Source: an uncultured Lachnospiraceae bacterium | GTDB taxonomy: Bacteria > Bacillota > Clostridia > Lachnospirales > Lachnospiraceae | DNA: 64,000 nucleotides | Direction: 5' to 3' | Assembly (NCBI GenBank): GCA_944376125.1 | Contig: CALWBQ010000039.1 | Coordinates: 62,001-126,000 of the forward strand | In this document: positions 1 through 9,247 of the stretch, piece after piece | Layout: every line of letters begins with the position of its first letter | How positions within the stretch are numbered: the stretch's first letter is position 1 | Position numbers and translations under genes: made by a program | The notes under the pieces: generated by a model | Told to the model about the DNA's origin: nothing | The model's database searches: none | What the model saw: the letters and a program-made list of their open reading frames with translations, nothing else

Positions 1-730
1 TCGTGGGAACACCGAAATCACCGACCACGGCAACTGCAACTTCACCGGAAGTAAACATATTGATCAGATCAGAGGACTTGGCATAGGACTTTACCAGGTT
101 AGGCTTTAACTCTTCCAGCGCCTTAAATGCGGCCTCCCCCTTATCAGCCTCAATATCTCCGCCTGCATGGTCATTGGCCACGTAAACCATAGCTGGGCCA
201 AAGGTGGTGGTGATGTCCGGGATTGCTACCATTCCGGTCAGGCTGGGATCCCAGAGATCATCATAACCGGTAATCTCAATATCTATCGCATCCGGGTTGT
301 AGATGATGCCAATGCTGTTGATGGTGTAAGCGATTCCTTGGCCTTCCTCCGCCAGAGTTTTGGCAGATCCGACCAGGTACTGGCTGTTCTCGATCTTGCT
401 TAAATCAATGGGCTCAAATAATCCCTCAGAAATCCCTTGAGCCGTCATAGCCTGGGCCAGCTCGATCACATCAATGTTGGACTGAGAGTTTGCGGAAAGT
501 TTAGTATAACGCTCATTGGTGCTTCCAGTCTCCGTCACAATCTTGCATCCGAACTGTTCCTCAAAGGGAGCGTACACTTCCTCAGCGGAAATGTCCTCGC
601 TCAGGCCATAGGTGGACAGAACCAGCTCTCTAGAATCGGAATCTCCGCTTCCGCCCTCTGTTCCTGCCGCCCCGGAACAGGCGGTCAGCAACATTGCTGC
701 ACATAAAGTTGCTGCTGCTATCTTTTTCAT
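1..730 (-). CDS. ABC transporter substrate-binding lipoprotein (family 1, polyamine/iron-type), C-terminus outside the window
   Basis: Partial gene: the start is at 730 with a GGAGAG-type ribosome site, and the frame runs off the left edge after about 243 residues. A lipoprotein signal is visible (hydrophobic stretch, then LTAC with the lipidated Cys at about residue 18). A Gly/Ser-rich linker and a periplasmic-binding fold follow, with segments such as STYGLSE, YTINSIGIIYNPDA and DLWDPSLTGMVAIPD. These are typical of PotD/FbpA-like extracellular solute-binding proteins. It is the last gene of a minus-strand operon after two permeases and an ATPase, so it is the ligand receptor of that importer. 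A 114-bp gap separates it from the ATPase gene. The ligand (polyamine, ferric iron or another small molecule) cannot be decided here. Confidence 0.88.
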   Translation of the reverse strand, partial: MKKIAAATLCAAMLLTACSGAAGTEGGSGDSDSRELVLSTYGLSEDISAEEVYAPFEEQFGCKIVTETGSTNERYTKLSANSQSNIDVIELAQAMTAQGISEGLFEPIDLSKIENSQYLVGSAKTLAEEGQGIAYTINSIGIIYNPDAIDIEITGYDDLWDPSLTGMVAIPDITTTFGPAMVYVANDHAGGDIEADKGEAAFKALEELKPNLVKSYAKSSDLINMFTSGEVAVAVVGDFGVPT

Positions 731-844
731 AATTTTTCTCTCCTTTTATTATATATGGCCTGGAACCGGAAATATCCGGCTCCGGTTTCTATCATATTGT
801 TGATGAAACTCTCGCGCCGCGCGATTACTTGAACGGCAAAAGGT

Positions 845-1882
845 CTACCTGCTTACCAGGATCAGCTTATTTGCCGGCAGATACAGACGGATGGGATCCC
901 CCTCCTGGAATTGATCCTCCGCCCTCATATTCACCATAAACTTTCCAGCGGAAGTAGAAACCTCATACTGGTAGCTCTTGCCCAGGAATGTGCGAACTCC
1001 CACAGTTCCTTCCAGCACATTGGCAGTTCGTCCCTCCCGGTCGATCTCAATGTCCTCCGGGCGGATAGTTCCCGTCAGGGCCGCCTCCTCGTGGGGCGTT
1101 TCCACCGCAAACACCTTCCCGTCTGCCGTCTGGTAGACGTCCCCGGACTTTTTCAGATCCAGGAAATTCTCAAAACCAATAAATCTTGCCACAAACTCTG
1201 TCTTTGGATGACGGTAAATATTCTCAGGGGAATCGTACTGCTCAATGACACCCTGGTTCATAACCGCCACTTTGTCGGAAATGGAGAAGCACTCTTCCTG
1301 GTCATGGGTGACAAACAGGGTTGTAATCCCCAGCTTCTTCTGAATCCGCTTGATCTCCACCCTCATGTTGACTCTCAGCTTTGCATCCAGGTTGCTTAAA
1401 GGCTCGTCCAGCAGAAGCAGCTTCGGCTCAATCACCAGCGCTCTCGCCAGGGCCACTCTCTGACGCTGGCCGCCAGACATCTGCTGGGGAAAACGGTCTG
1501 CCAGGTCGGTAAGGCCGCAGACCTCAAGGATATCCTTAACCTTGCGGTCAATCTCGTCTTTTCCCATCTTTCTCATCTTTAAGCCGAAGGCCACATTGTC
1601 ATAGACGCTCAGATGCGGAAACAGAGCGTAGCTCTGGAACACCAGGCCAAAATTTCTCTTGTGAACCGGCACCTTTGTCAGGTCATCGCCGTCCAGCCGG
1701 AAAGTGCCCTCCTGAGGATCGATAAAACCTGCAACCACCCTGAGAGTTGTTGTCTTACCGCATCCGCTGGGACCCAAGAGAGAGACCAGCTCGCCCTTCT
1801 CTACTTCCAGATTCAGTCCCTTTAAAATCTGTTTCTTCTTATCATAACATACTGCAATATTTTCCAAGGTCATAAACGCCAT
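845..1882 (-). CDS. ABC transporter ATP-binding protein, PotA/FbpC type
   Basis: A 345-residue cytoplasmic ATPase that powers the adjacent importer. Walker A GPSGCGKT is at about 37-44, the Q-loop at 83, signature MSGGQRQR at about 135, Walker B LLLLDEP at 155-161 and the switch His in VTHDQEE near 193. A C-terminal TOBE region (about 270-345) is typical of PotA, FbpC and MalK-like subunits. The start at 1882 has AGGAGG eight bases upstream. It follows the second permease gene by 12 bp and precedes the binding protein, giving a complete B-C-A-D style operon. Family membership is clear; substrate is not. Confidence 0.93.
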   Translation of the reverse strand: MAFMTLENIAVCYDKKKQILKGLNLEVEKGELVSLLGPSGCGKTTTLRVVAGFIDPQEGTFRLDGDDLTKVPVHKRNFGLVFQSYALFPHLSVYDNVAFGLKMRKMGKDEIDRKVKDILEVCGLTDLADRFPQQMSGGQRQRVALARALVIEPKLLLLDEPLSNLDAKLRVNMRVEIKRIQKKLGITTLFVTHDQEECFSISDKVAVMNQGVIEQYDSPENIYRHPKTEFVARFIGFENFLDLKKSGDVYQTADGKVFAVETPHEEAALTGTIRPEDIEIDREGRTANVLEGTVGVRTFLGKSYQYEVSTSAGKFMVNMRAEDQFQEGDPIRLYLPANKLILVSR

Positions 1883-1894
1883 TGTATTTTCCTC

Positions 1895-2677
1895 CTACTT
1901 AGCCAATGAAGCGATTCCCAGGGTCTTATCCACAATCACCATGATCAGCATGGTAGCGGCCATCAGAACCACCGATACGGCAGATACAGTTGGGTTGTAA
2001 TTGTATTCAATGTAATTCATCAGCGTCGCCGGGAATGTAGAGACACCCGGTCCGGACAGAAACATTGATACCGGTATATTATTGAAAGAATTGATAAAGG
2101 CCAGCATAAAGGCCGCTGAAATTCCGGAGGTGATGTTGGGAAGCACGACTCTGAAAAACGCCTTCATCTTCGGGCATCCCAGACTCCAGGCCGCTTCCTC
2201 GATGGAAAAATCAAACTGATCCAAGCTGGAACCCACCACACGGATCACATACGGCAGAGTCACCATAAAGTGCCCTGCCAGCAGTCCGGCAAACACCGGT
2301 ATCCGCAGAGTCAGCACCAAAAACTGGTACAGGACAAAGCCGATTACGATTCCCGGAACGATAGTGGGAGACAAAAATACGGATTTTAAAATTCCTTTTC
2401 CCTTCATGCCGGAGCGCGCCAGGGCATAGGCTGCCGGAATTCCCACTAACAGAGCGATCACTGTTGCCAGAAGCCCAATCTCCAGGCTGGTGAGAAATGA
2501 ATTACGGAACGATTCCAGGCTGAAGACATTTGCAAACCACTTTAAAGAGAAGGAATCAATAGGGAAGGTGATGGCGCTCCCTCCGCCAAAAGCTGTCACC
2601 GTGATAATGCAAAGGGGGATAATCAAAAAAGCAAAAACCAAAACGGCAACTGCTGTCAAAAGTTTATTCTTACCCAT
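1895..2677 (-). CDS. ABC transporter permease, PotC type
   Basis: Membrane subunit of 260 residues with about six hydrophobic segments. The EAA loop EEAAWSLGCPKMKAFFRVVLP-like stretch contacts the ATPase. The ATG at 2677 was chosen because AGAGGAGAG lies just upstream and the protein then begins MGKNKLLTAVAVLVF, a normal N-terminal membrane helix; an in-frame start at 2734 would add a non-membrane extension inside the previous gene. It overlaps the end of the first permease by 8 bp, so the two are probably translationally coupled. Confidence 0.9.
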   Translation of the reverse strand: MGKNKLLTAVAVLVFAFLIIPLCIITVTAFGGGSAITFPIDSFSLKWFANVFSLESFRNSFLTSLEIGLLATVIALLVGIPAAYALARSGMKGKGILKSVFLSPTIVPGIVIGFVLYQFLVLTLRIPVFAGLLAGHFMVTLPYVIRVVGSSLDQFDFSIEEAAWSLGCPKMKAFFRVVLPNITSGISAAFMLAFINSFNNIPVSMFLSGPGVSTFPATLMNYIEYNYNPTVSAVSVVLMAATMLIMVIVDKTLGIASLAK

Positions 2678-3503
2678 TGCTCTCTCCTCTCCGGTCCAGC
2701 CTGTTTGCCAGAGCATTGAAGCCCTTGATGACAATCAGGGTCACCACAATCATAATCAGCGAAATTACGGCAGCTCCGTTCCAGTCGCCTACCGCCATAG
2801 CTCTCTGATAGATAAACGTCGCCATTACCATATTCGTGTTGCCTCCCAGAAGCTGCGGCGTCGTGTAAGCTGTCAGTGTTCCGGTGAATACCAGGATGCC
2901 CCCGACGATAATTCCAGGAAGGCTCATGGGGAAAATCACTTTCATAAAAGCAATCAGCCTGTTGGCTCCCAGGCTCTGGGCTGCCTCCATCATATCGTCC
3001 CCGATATTCTCCATAACGCCGGAGACTGTTACGATCATCAGCGGCAGGAACAGATAAACGGAACCGATAATGATGGCAAATTCTGTATAAAGGAGCTTTA
3101 CCGGCTTGTCTGCCAAGCCTACAGCCATAAGAAACCGGTTTACAATCCCGTTGCTCCCCAGAATATTAATCCACGCGAAGCTGCGGATAACCGAATTGGT
3201 CATCATCGGGAAAATTGAAACGGCCAGAAGGATCCCCCGCCATTTCTTGCTGCAGCGGCTGATAAAATAAGCCGTCGGAACACCCCCTATCATACAGACT
3301 GCGGTGGTAATCAGCGCGATCTTTACGGTCCGGAAAAAAATTGTCATATAGTACTCGTCCTGGAAAAAGCTGATGTAGGCACTGAACGGGTATTCTCCGT
3401 CGGAAAAGGTGGGCACGATTACACGCAGAAGGGGAAGGAACAGACAGACTGCCAGAATCACAAGCCCTGGCACTACCATGATAAAAGCACTGCTCTTTTT
3501 CAT
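2670..3503 (-). CDS. ABC transporter permease, PotB type
   Basis: First gene of the importer operon, 277 residues, about six membrane helices, with the EAA motif MEAAQSLGANRLIAFMKVIFP. The start at 3503 (MKKSSAFIM) has GGAGAGG upstream; the longer in-frame start at 3569 lies close to the predicted transcription start and would be a poor choice. Pairs with the PotC-type permease to form the channel. A strong promoter at 3603-3631 and a divergent LysR gene lie upstream. Confidence 0.9.
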   Translation of the reverse strand: MKKSSAFIMVVPGLVILAVCLFLPLLRVIVPTFSDGEYPFSAYISFFQDEYYMTIFFRTVKIALITTAVCMIGGVPTAYFISRCSKKWRGILLAVSIFPMMTNSVIRSFAWINILGSNGIVNRFLMAVGLADKPVKLLYTEFAIIIGSVYLFLPLMIVTVSGVMENIGDDMMEAAQSLGANRLIAFMKVIFPMSLPGIIVGGILVFTGTLTAYTTPQLLGGNTNMVMATFIYQRAMAVGDWNGAAVISLIMIVVTLIVIKGFNALANRLDRRGESNG

Positions 3504-3602
3504 CTCTACCTCTCCATTTACCTTGTGCCGGCCCAGCGTTTCACCACAGGGAACCTCCAGGCCGGCCATTCATTAGTTACATTAATTCTTCTATGTACAT
3601 TT

Positions 3603-3631
3603 ATTATAAAATGTGATATAGTATACGTCAA
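3603..3631 (-). promoter_or_regulatory. Sigma-A type promoter of the PotB-type importer operon
   Basis: On the minus strand TTGACG (3631-3626), a 17-bp spacer and TATAAT (3608-3603). It predicts a start near 3596 and a leader of about 93 nt. It lies in the 177-bp AT-rich divergent region shared with the LysR gene, the expected place for LysR-type control. Confidence 0.7.
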
Positions 3632-3680
3632 ATACATGTAATCTATATTTTTTATGCAGTAAAGCTATAGGAGGCTTGTC

Positions 3681-4604
3681 ATGGATCTCAAGGAAGCGAA
3701 ATATGTTCTAGCCATCGCCAAACACAAAAGCATCAGCCGGGCAGCCGAAGCTCTCTTTATCTCCCAGCCCTCTCTGAGCAAATATCTGAAAAATTTGGAG
3801 CAGCAGCTTGGCTCTCCGCTGTTCAGCCGCGTTGGAAGCCAGTACCTTCCCACCTATCTGGGGGAGCGTTATATCTACTACGCGGAGCAGATTGCCCAGT
3901 ACGGTTCTCAGTGGGATCAGGAGTTTGATGATATTATGCACCAGAACCATGGGCGTTTAAACATCTCCATTCCTATCATGTTAAGCAACAGCATCATCGG
4001 CCCTGTCCTTCCGCCCTTCCACAAGAAATATCCTCACGTCAATGTCAATCTGATGGAAGAGGTCAATTTTATCGCAGAGAAAATCATGGACGATTCCAGT
4101 ATAGATCTGACCTTTTACAATGTTCGGGAATTTCCAAAGAATCTAGCCTTCCAGGAATTGTCCCGTGAGGAGATCGTGCTGGTTCTCTCCTCTGACAATC
4201 CTCTGGTCAAAAAGGCCGTTCCAAAGGCTGGTTTTTCCTATCCCTGGATTGATCTCAGGCTGCTGGCCAATGAGAATTTTATTCTTCTCTATCCGGACCA
4301 AAATACTGGAGGTCTTGCCCTGGAACTCTTTAAAGACTACGAAATGATCCCGCATGTTCTAATGCACACCAGAAACAGTGAAATGTCCATCTGCCTGGCT
4401 ATGGAGGGCCTTGCCGCCGCATTCGCCCCGGAAAGCTACTACCATTTTCTAAAAGATCGGACTTCTGGCAGCCCCATCTGCCTCTCCATCGGCAAATCTA
4501 GGATTGAGAATATCCTCATAGCCGTTTGGCCGAAAAACCGCTATCTTCCCCAGTATGCCAGAGATTTTTTGGAGATGATTGCAGCATACTGCGCAGTAAG
4601 ATAG
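3681..4604 (+). CDS. LysR family transcriptional regulator
   Basis: 307 residues. An N-terminal winged helix-turn-helix (about 1-60: SISRAAEALFISQPSLSKYLKNLEQQLGSPLF) is followed by a periplasmic-binding-like effector domain to the C-terminus. The start at 3681 has TAGGAGG upstream. It is divergently transcribed from the PotB/PotC/ATPase/binding-protein operon across 177 bp, so it most likely controls that importer in response to its ligand or a metabolite. It converges with the helicase gene, with only 7 bp between the stops. Confidence 0.92.
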   Translation: MDLKEAKYVLAIAKHKSISRAAEALFISQPSLSKYLKNLEQQLGSPLFSRVGSQYLPTYLGERYIYYAEQIAQYGSQWDQEFDDIMHQNHGRLNISIPIMLSNSIIGPVLPPFHKKYPHVNVNLMEEVNFIAEKIMDDSSIDLTFYNVREFPKNLAFQELSREEIVLVLSSDNPLVKKAVPKAGFSYPWIDLRLLANENFILLYPDQNTGGLALELFKDYEMIPHVLMHTRNSEMSICLAMEGLAAAFAPESYYHFLKDRTSGSPICLSIGKSRIENILIAVWPKNRYLPQYARDFLEMIAAYCAVR

Positions 4605-4611
4605 AACTTCT

Positions 4612-7600
4612 TCACATGATCTCCCCCATCCACTCAAACAGATCCATCTGATGGCCGGCTTCTTTTGCCTTTCTGGTCCTGGCCTCCCCGCGGGTAATCT
4701 CTGTCTCTGGAATTTCTGACAAAAATTCTGATGGGGTCTCTGTGCTGATCAGGATCAGTTCTTCTTTTGCCCTGGTCATACCTACAAAAAAGAGTCGGCG
4801 TTCCTCCTCTTTATCCGTTTCCCCCTTATCAGTCTCCAGCGGGATCATCCCCTGGTCTGTGCCGCAGATCATAACAGCCGGAAATTCCAGACCTTTGGAA
4901 GCGTGAAGGGTCATCAGGGTCACGGCGTCCGAGGAATAAGTCTTTCCGCCGCAGCGCTTCAGATCCCCTTCTTCCCCCAGCGCCAAACTATCCAGAAATT
5001 CTCCCATGGTCTTATAAAACAGGGAACAGGATCGCAGCTTATCAAGAGCCTGATTGTTTACGTCCCCGGACTGGGGCAGCTTCTCCGACAGTTCCTCAAA
5101 CCAGCGGTCCAGGATCTTTTTCGGTGAAGCTGAGGCCAGGCCGTCCCGAAACTTCTCCGCCTCTGCTTCCAGAACCATATCTGCCGCCGGGCCGTCCTCC
5201 AGCCCCCACAGCAGCCTGCAGCATGCCCGTCCTGCCATCTCATCCTCAGGGTGCAGGATGTAACGGAAAAAACTGATCGTCCCCCGCACAGAGCAGTCCA
5301 TCAAAAAATCCTCTCTGCCAGCTACCACATAGGGGATACCCTCTTTTTTCAGACATTTTTCCAGAAGAGCTGCCTGTCTCCTGGTCCGGTAGAGAAGAGC
5401 GATCTCCGAAAAACTGCGCACCTTTCTCCCTTCCCGTTCTGCCCCGTTCTCCTGGGCATCCAGCATATCGATACCGCCTGCCATGCGGTTGATCTCTTTG
5501 GCAGCGAAAATCGCTCCCTCCAGTTCTCCTGACGCCTGCACCAGACGGATCTTGTCTTCGCCCTCCCGGTTGGGAGACAGAATCCGCTCTCCACCAGGAT
5601 TATGGGAAATTACAGAGGCAGCGCCCCGGATAATCGGTCCCTCTGAACGGTAATTTTCTGTCAGCCGAATAATTTTTAGCCCCGGTTCCTCCTCCGACAG
5701 CCGATCAAAACAGTGGGCATCTGACCCTCTAAAGCCATAGATAGACTGATCCGGGTCGCCAATCACGAAGAGTTCCCTCCCATTTTGGTTCCATCTACGG
5801 ATCAGCTGGTACTGGACAGGGCTGATGTCCTGAAATTCATCCACCAAAAGGTAGGAAAATCTCTTTTCCGAAACGTTCCTGCCGCTCTCCATAAGCTCCA
5901 GCGCGGAAGATAAAAGGTCATCGAAATCCAGGGCTTTCTGCTCTTTCAGCCGTCCCTGGTAATAAGCAAACGCCTCTTCGTTCAGGTCTGAATCCATGCC
6001 TGTCTTTTTTCTGGAGACCTCCTGCAGAAAGCGCCCAGGCTTTACATCCAGGCCAAATTTCTCTATGGTCTCATCCGCAAGACCCCCTGCCGTCATCTCA
6101 TCCGCCAATACAAAGGGAATGTCCTGGTCTTTCAGGAGACTGAGGCAGATGGAATGGAAGGTTCCAATCTGGATTTTGTTTGCCGGGCGCGCACTCCCCA
6201 GCTCTTTTTTCAGTCTCTCTCTCATCTCAGCCGCTGCTTTGTTAGTAAAGGTCACAGCGGTGATTTCGGATGGCCGCACCTTTCTCACATTTAGAAGGTA
6301 TAAAATCCGGGATACCAGAGTTCTGGTCTTTCCCGTTCCCGGGCCGGCAATAACCGCCACCGCCCGATCCAGAGCCTGTACCGCTTCCTGCTGAGCCGGA
6401 TTAAGGCCAAAAGTCTCCGGCGCCTTGGCTGCAGCCGTTTCTTTTTCTGCCTGGCCGGCCGTATCCAGCTTTGGCTGTTCCTCCACAGGAGATGTTCGCA
6501 ACGGCTTCCGGGCCGCGCCGATCAGAGCAAAAAAGTCCATCTGCCCTTCCGTATTGGCCAGCTCATCGGAGGTGAAGAGTTTGATGGTTCCATATTCCCC
6601 GTCAAATCCGGGGATCCGCTCCACCTTGCCTTCTCTCAGGCGCCGAATCCCCTCTGCGGTCATCCGTCCGGCCACTTTCTGAATTTCCTCCACAGGCACT
6701 TCCCGAAGAATCGAAAACTCAGGGCCAAGTTTCTGCAGCATCTCCTCATACTTTGCCTGCACCTTAGCGCTGGCTGCCGAATGACCATCTGATGCTGCGA
6801 TGACCTCCGGCAGAGGAACCAAACTCTCAAAGGGCTTGGCATCCGGCTTCTGGTACCCTTCAGGTCTGTCTGAGAGCTGTTCTGCCCTGTGGGCCACGCC
6901 GATAGTCAGTTTCCTGCCGCACACTGGGCATTTTCCCTGGTATTGCTCCGCCTGGGCGGGGCTGAGGCAGAGATGACATTTGCGGTGGCCGTCATAATGG
7001 TATTTTCCCTCCTCTGGAAAAAACTCAATGGTCCCGCCAAGGCCCTCCCCAGTCTGGATCGCCCGGAAAAGCCCCTCATAGGACATTTCTGTGTCAAACA
7101 GTGTGGCCTCCCTCCCCAGCTTTGCCGGAGAGTGGGCGTCAGAATTGGACACCAAAAAATATGGATCCAGCATAGAGAGACGCCAGTTCATCGGCGGATC
7201 TGAGGAAAGTCCAGTCTCCATAGCATGGATATAAGGCGTCAGATCCTCGAAGCACTCCTCCACTGTATCAAAACCGGAAAAAGCGCCAAACAGGGAGAAA
7301 TGCGGCGTCCAGATATGGGCCGGTATATAGATCGACTGTGGAGACAGCTCCAGCAAAATTTCCAGGAGATCTCTGCAGTCCAATCCCAAAATTGGCCTTC
7401 CGTCAGAATGAATATTCCCGATAGTCTCCAGCTTCTTTGCGACCTTCTCCGCATCCTCCAGGCTCGGGAGCAGGATCAGGCTGTGTACCTTTCTCACCCG
7501 CCCGTTCTTTTTATAGATAGAACTAATCTCTCCTGTCACCACGAAGCGGGGCTCAGGTGCATGAAGCGTCTGGCTTTCCAGCCGGTACGCCGGCTTCAAC

Positions 7601-7791
7601 CGGTACAGCCCGCTCTCCGCTGGCTCCAACTTTTCTCCTAATTCCTCCCGCCAGGCTGGATGGGTAAAATCACCCGTCCCCACAATATGGATTCCTTTTT
7701 TCTGCGCCCAGAGATTTAGATGCTCTGGCACCGCCTCTTTGCTGGTGGCCCGGGAATACCGGGAATGGATATGCAAATCTCCTATGTACAT
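4612..7791 (-). CDS. PHP (endonuclease Q-like) domain fused to UvrD/Rep-type DNA helicase
   Basis: 1059 residues with two modules. Residues 1 to about 430 are a PHP phosphoesterase resembling endonuclease Q, which nicks DNA 5' of deaminated bases. Metal-ligand candidates are H7, H9, D41, H44, E88, H103, D218 and H220, and a C-x2-C...C-x2-C zinc ribbon sits at 272/275/288/291. From about 455 there is a superfamily 1 helicase: Q motif LNPAQQEAVQ, Walker A AGPGTGKT near 480, DEFQD motif II, DQSIYGFRGSD, and TLHASKGLEFP. The expected activity is damage-specific nicking coupled to 3'-5' unwinding. It is the last gene of an operon with bcp and yaaA (7-bp gap), suggesting a role in repair after oxidative or deamination damage. 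Family assignment is strong; the coupled activity is inference. Confidence 0.9.
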   Translation of the reverse strand: MYIGDLHIHSRYSRATSKEAVPEHLNLWAQKKGIHIVGTGDFTHPAWREELGEKLEPAESGLYRLKPAYRLESQTLHAPEPRFVVTGEISSIYKKNGRVRKVHSLILLPSLEDAEKVAKKLETIGNIHSDGRPILGLDCRDLLEILLELSPQSIYIPAHIWTPHFSLFGAFSGFDTVEECFEDLTPYIHAMETGLSSDPPMNWRLSMLDPYFLVSNSDAHSPAKLGREATLFDTEMSYEGLFRAIQTGEGLGGTIEFFPEEGKYHYDGHRKCHLCLSPAQAEQYQGKCPVCGRKLTIGVAHRAEQLSDRPEGYQKPDAKPFESLVPLPEVIAASDGHSAASAKVQAKYEEMLQKLGPEFSILREVPVEEIQKVAGRMTAEGIRRLREGKVERIPGFDGEYGTIKLFTSDELANTEGQMDFFALIGAARKPLRTSPVEEQPKLDTAGQAEKETAAAKAPETFGLNPAQQEAVQALDRAVAVIAGPGTGKTRTLVSRILYLLNVRKVRPSEITAVTFTNKAAAEMRERLKKELGSARPANKIQIGTFHSICLSLLKDQDIPFVLADEMTAGGLADETIEKFGLDVKPGRFLQEVSRKKTGMDSDLNEEAFAYYQGRLKEQKALDFDDLLSSALELMESGRNVSEKRFSYLLVDEFQDISPVQYQLIRRWNQNGRELFVIGDPDQSIYGFRGSDAHCFDRLSEEEPGLKIIRLTENYRSEGPIIRGAASVISHNPGGERILSPNREGEDKIRLVQASGELEGAIFAAKEINRMAGGIDMLDAQENGAEREGRKVRSFSEIALLYRTRRQAALLEKCLKKEGIPYVVAGREDFLMDCSVRGTISFFRYILHPEDEMAGRACCRLLWGLEDGPAADMVLEAEAEKFRDGLASASPKKILDRWFEELSEKLPQSGDVNNQALDKLRSCSLFYKTMGEFLDSLALGEEGDLKRCGGKTYSSDAVTLMTLHASKGLEFPAVMICGTDQGMIPLETDKGETDKEEERRLFFVGMTRAKEELILISTETPSEFLSEIPETEITRGEARTRKAKEAGHQMDLFEWMGEIM

Positions 7792-7798
7792 ACTGTGC

Positions 7799-8626
7799 TT
7801 AATCTCCTTCTGTCAAAAAGGTATAAACTGCCCTTCCTGTTTCTGCTAACTCGTCGGCAGAATCTTCTTTCGAATATGTAAATCCCAGCCGGTCAAAAGT
7901 CTTGATCTGCTCCGGATCCTCGATCCTGTTTTGAGCCATAAACCGGACCATCTCTCCTCTGGCCATCTTCGCCTGAGTTGCTTTCTGGCGAACTTTTCCA
8001 TCCTTCTTTTCTCCGAAAACACAGGTGATAAACCGGACACCGTCCTCCAGATACGGCTCAATGCATTTTGAGTACTCTTTGGATGCCAGATTCACAATCA
8101 CGGGATATCTTCTGCCATCGCTTTCTTCCCCCAGATTTTCTTCATTTTCCAGGAATCGGCAGAGAGTATCACCCCAAAACTCGTACAAATTTTTGCTGTC
8201 CTTCTGGCCTGCATCCCCCCTCACTGCCAGGTGCGCCTGCATCTCCAGCCGATAGGGCGCCACTCCGTCCAGGGGCCGGAGAATCCCATAAAATCCGGAC
8301 AGAATTCTCAGATGGTCTCTCACATACTTCCAGTCCCCAGTCTCCAGCGTCACAGGCGACAAGTACTGGTACTGAATCCCTTCATAAGCCAAAAGTGCCG
8401 GCGTCAGCACGCCGATATTTCTCAACTCCATGATCTGAAATCTAGCAAAATTCTGCCTTGCCAGGTTTTCATTGCACTGCCACAGTTCCCTGCACTGGGC
8501 AAAATCCAATTGTCGGATCCGATTTAACAGAACTTCTGTCCGGTCTATAAATGCCGGAAGGGCCTCTGCCGGGAAAAAGTCTGTATTTCGGTTCATTTTT
8601 TTTGCCGGTGAAATGATGATCTTCAT
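7799..8626 (-). CDS. yaaA: Peroxide stress protein YaaA (UPF0246/DUF328)
   Basis: 275 residues starting MKIIISPAKKMNRN, the conserved N-terminus of YaaA. Other family segments are LRILSGFYGILRPLDGV, YEFWGDTL and VNLASKEYSK. In E. coli YaaA limits intracellular iron and DNA damage under peroxide stress and binds DNA. It lies between bcp (8-bp gap) and the EndoQ-UvrD fusion (7-bp gap), a coherent oxidative-damage operon. Full length. Confidence 0.93.
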   Translation of the reverse strand: MKIIISPAKKMNRNTDFFPAEALPAFIDRTEVLLNRIRQLDFAQCRELWQCNENLARQNFARFQIMELRNIGVLTPALLAYEGIQYQYLSPVTLETGDWKYVRDHLRILSGFYGILRPLDGVAPYRLEMQAHLAVRGDAGQKDSKNLYEFWGDTLCRFLENEENLGEESDGRRYPVIVNLASKEYSKCIEPYLEDGVRFITCVFGEKKDGKVRQKATQAKMARGEMVRFMAQNRIEDPEQIKTFDRLGFTYSKEDSADELAETGRAVYTFLTEGD

Positions 8627-8634
8627 ACGGCCGC

Positions 8635-9087
8635 CTACAGGTTTTCCAGCATCTGAGCCGGATTTTCCTTTGCTTTCACTTTTCCGAAGGCTTTCTCAAT
8701 CATCCCGTTTTCATCGATCAGATAAGTGGTCCTTACCACGCCCATAGTCTTTTTCCCGTACATATTCTTTTCCTGCCACACATCGTAGGCTTGGATTGCC
8801 GTAAGCTCGGGATCTGATAAAAGGGTGAAGGGCAGGTTGTATTTCTCCTGAAATTTTTTGTGGGAGGCCACACTGTCCTTGCTGATCCCGATAACCACAG
8901 CTCCCTTTTCCTGAAACTGTGGGTACAGCTCCCCAAAGCCGCATGCCTGGGCCGTGCAGCCCGGAGTATTATCCTTGGGATAAAAATACAGAACTACCTT
9001 TCTTCCTTTCAAATCCGACAGGCTTACCTGGCTCCCATCCTGATCCGGCAGTGTAAACTCCGGTGCTTTTGTTCCTATTTCTAACAT
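8635..9087 (-). CDS. bcp: Thioredoxin-dependent peroxiredoxin (Bcp/PrxQ)
   Basis: 150 residues, thioredoxin fold. The peroxidatic Cys is in TPGCTAQAC, with a second Cys five residues later as in 2-Cys PrxQ/Bcp proteins that reduce H2O2 and organic peroxides. The start MLEIGTKAPEF at 9087 was chosen because it matches the family N-terminus and has GAGGAAAC upstream; the frame is open to 9141 but adds residues unlike the family. First gene of the bcp-yaaA-helicase operon, divergent from ansA. Confidence 0.93.
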   Translation of the reverse strand: MLEIGTKAPEFTLPDQDGSQVSLSDLKGRKVVLYFYPKDNTPGCTAQACGFGELYPQFQEKGAVVIGISKDSVASHKKFQEKYNLPFTLLSDPELTAIQAYDVWQEKNMYGKKTMGVVRTTYLIDENGMIEKAFGKVKAKENPAQMLENL

Positions 9088-9247
9088 GGTCTGTTTCCTC
9101 CTTGTCATTTTTTCATTCTGATTCCCTTTCAAATGTAGCACACTCCCCGCTGCTTTATCAATATGAACCTGTATTTTTTTGGCGGAAACCGCCTTTTAAA
9201 CCACATAACAATGTGATAAAATAAGGGCCGAATGGAGGAAATGAGAC

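Noticed and set aside
9174..9200. GGCGG/CCGCC hairpin as a terminator
   Set aside because: It lies in a divergent promoter region with no transcript to end and only a short T-run; left as an unexplained hairpin.
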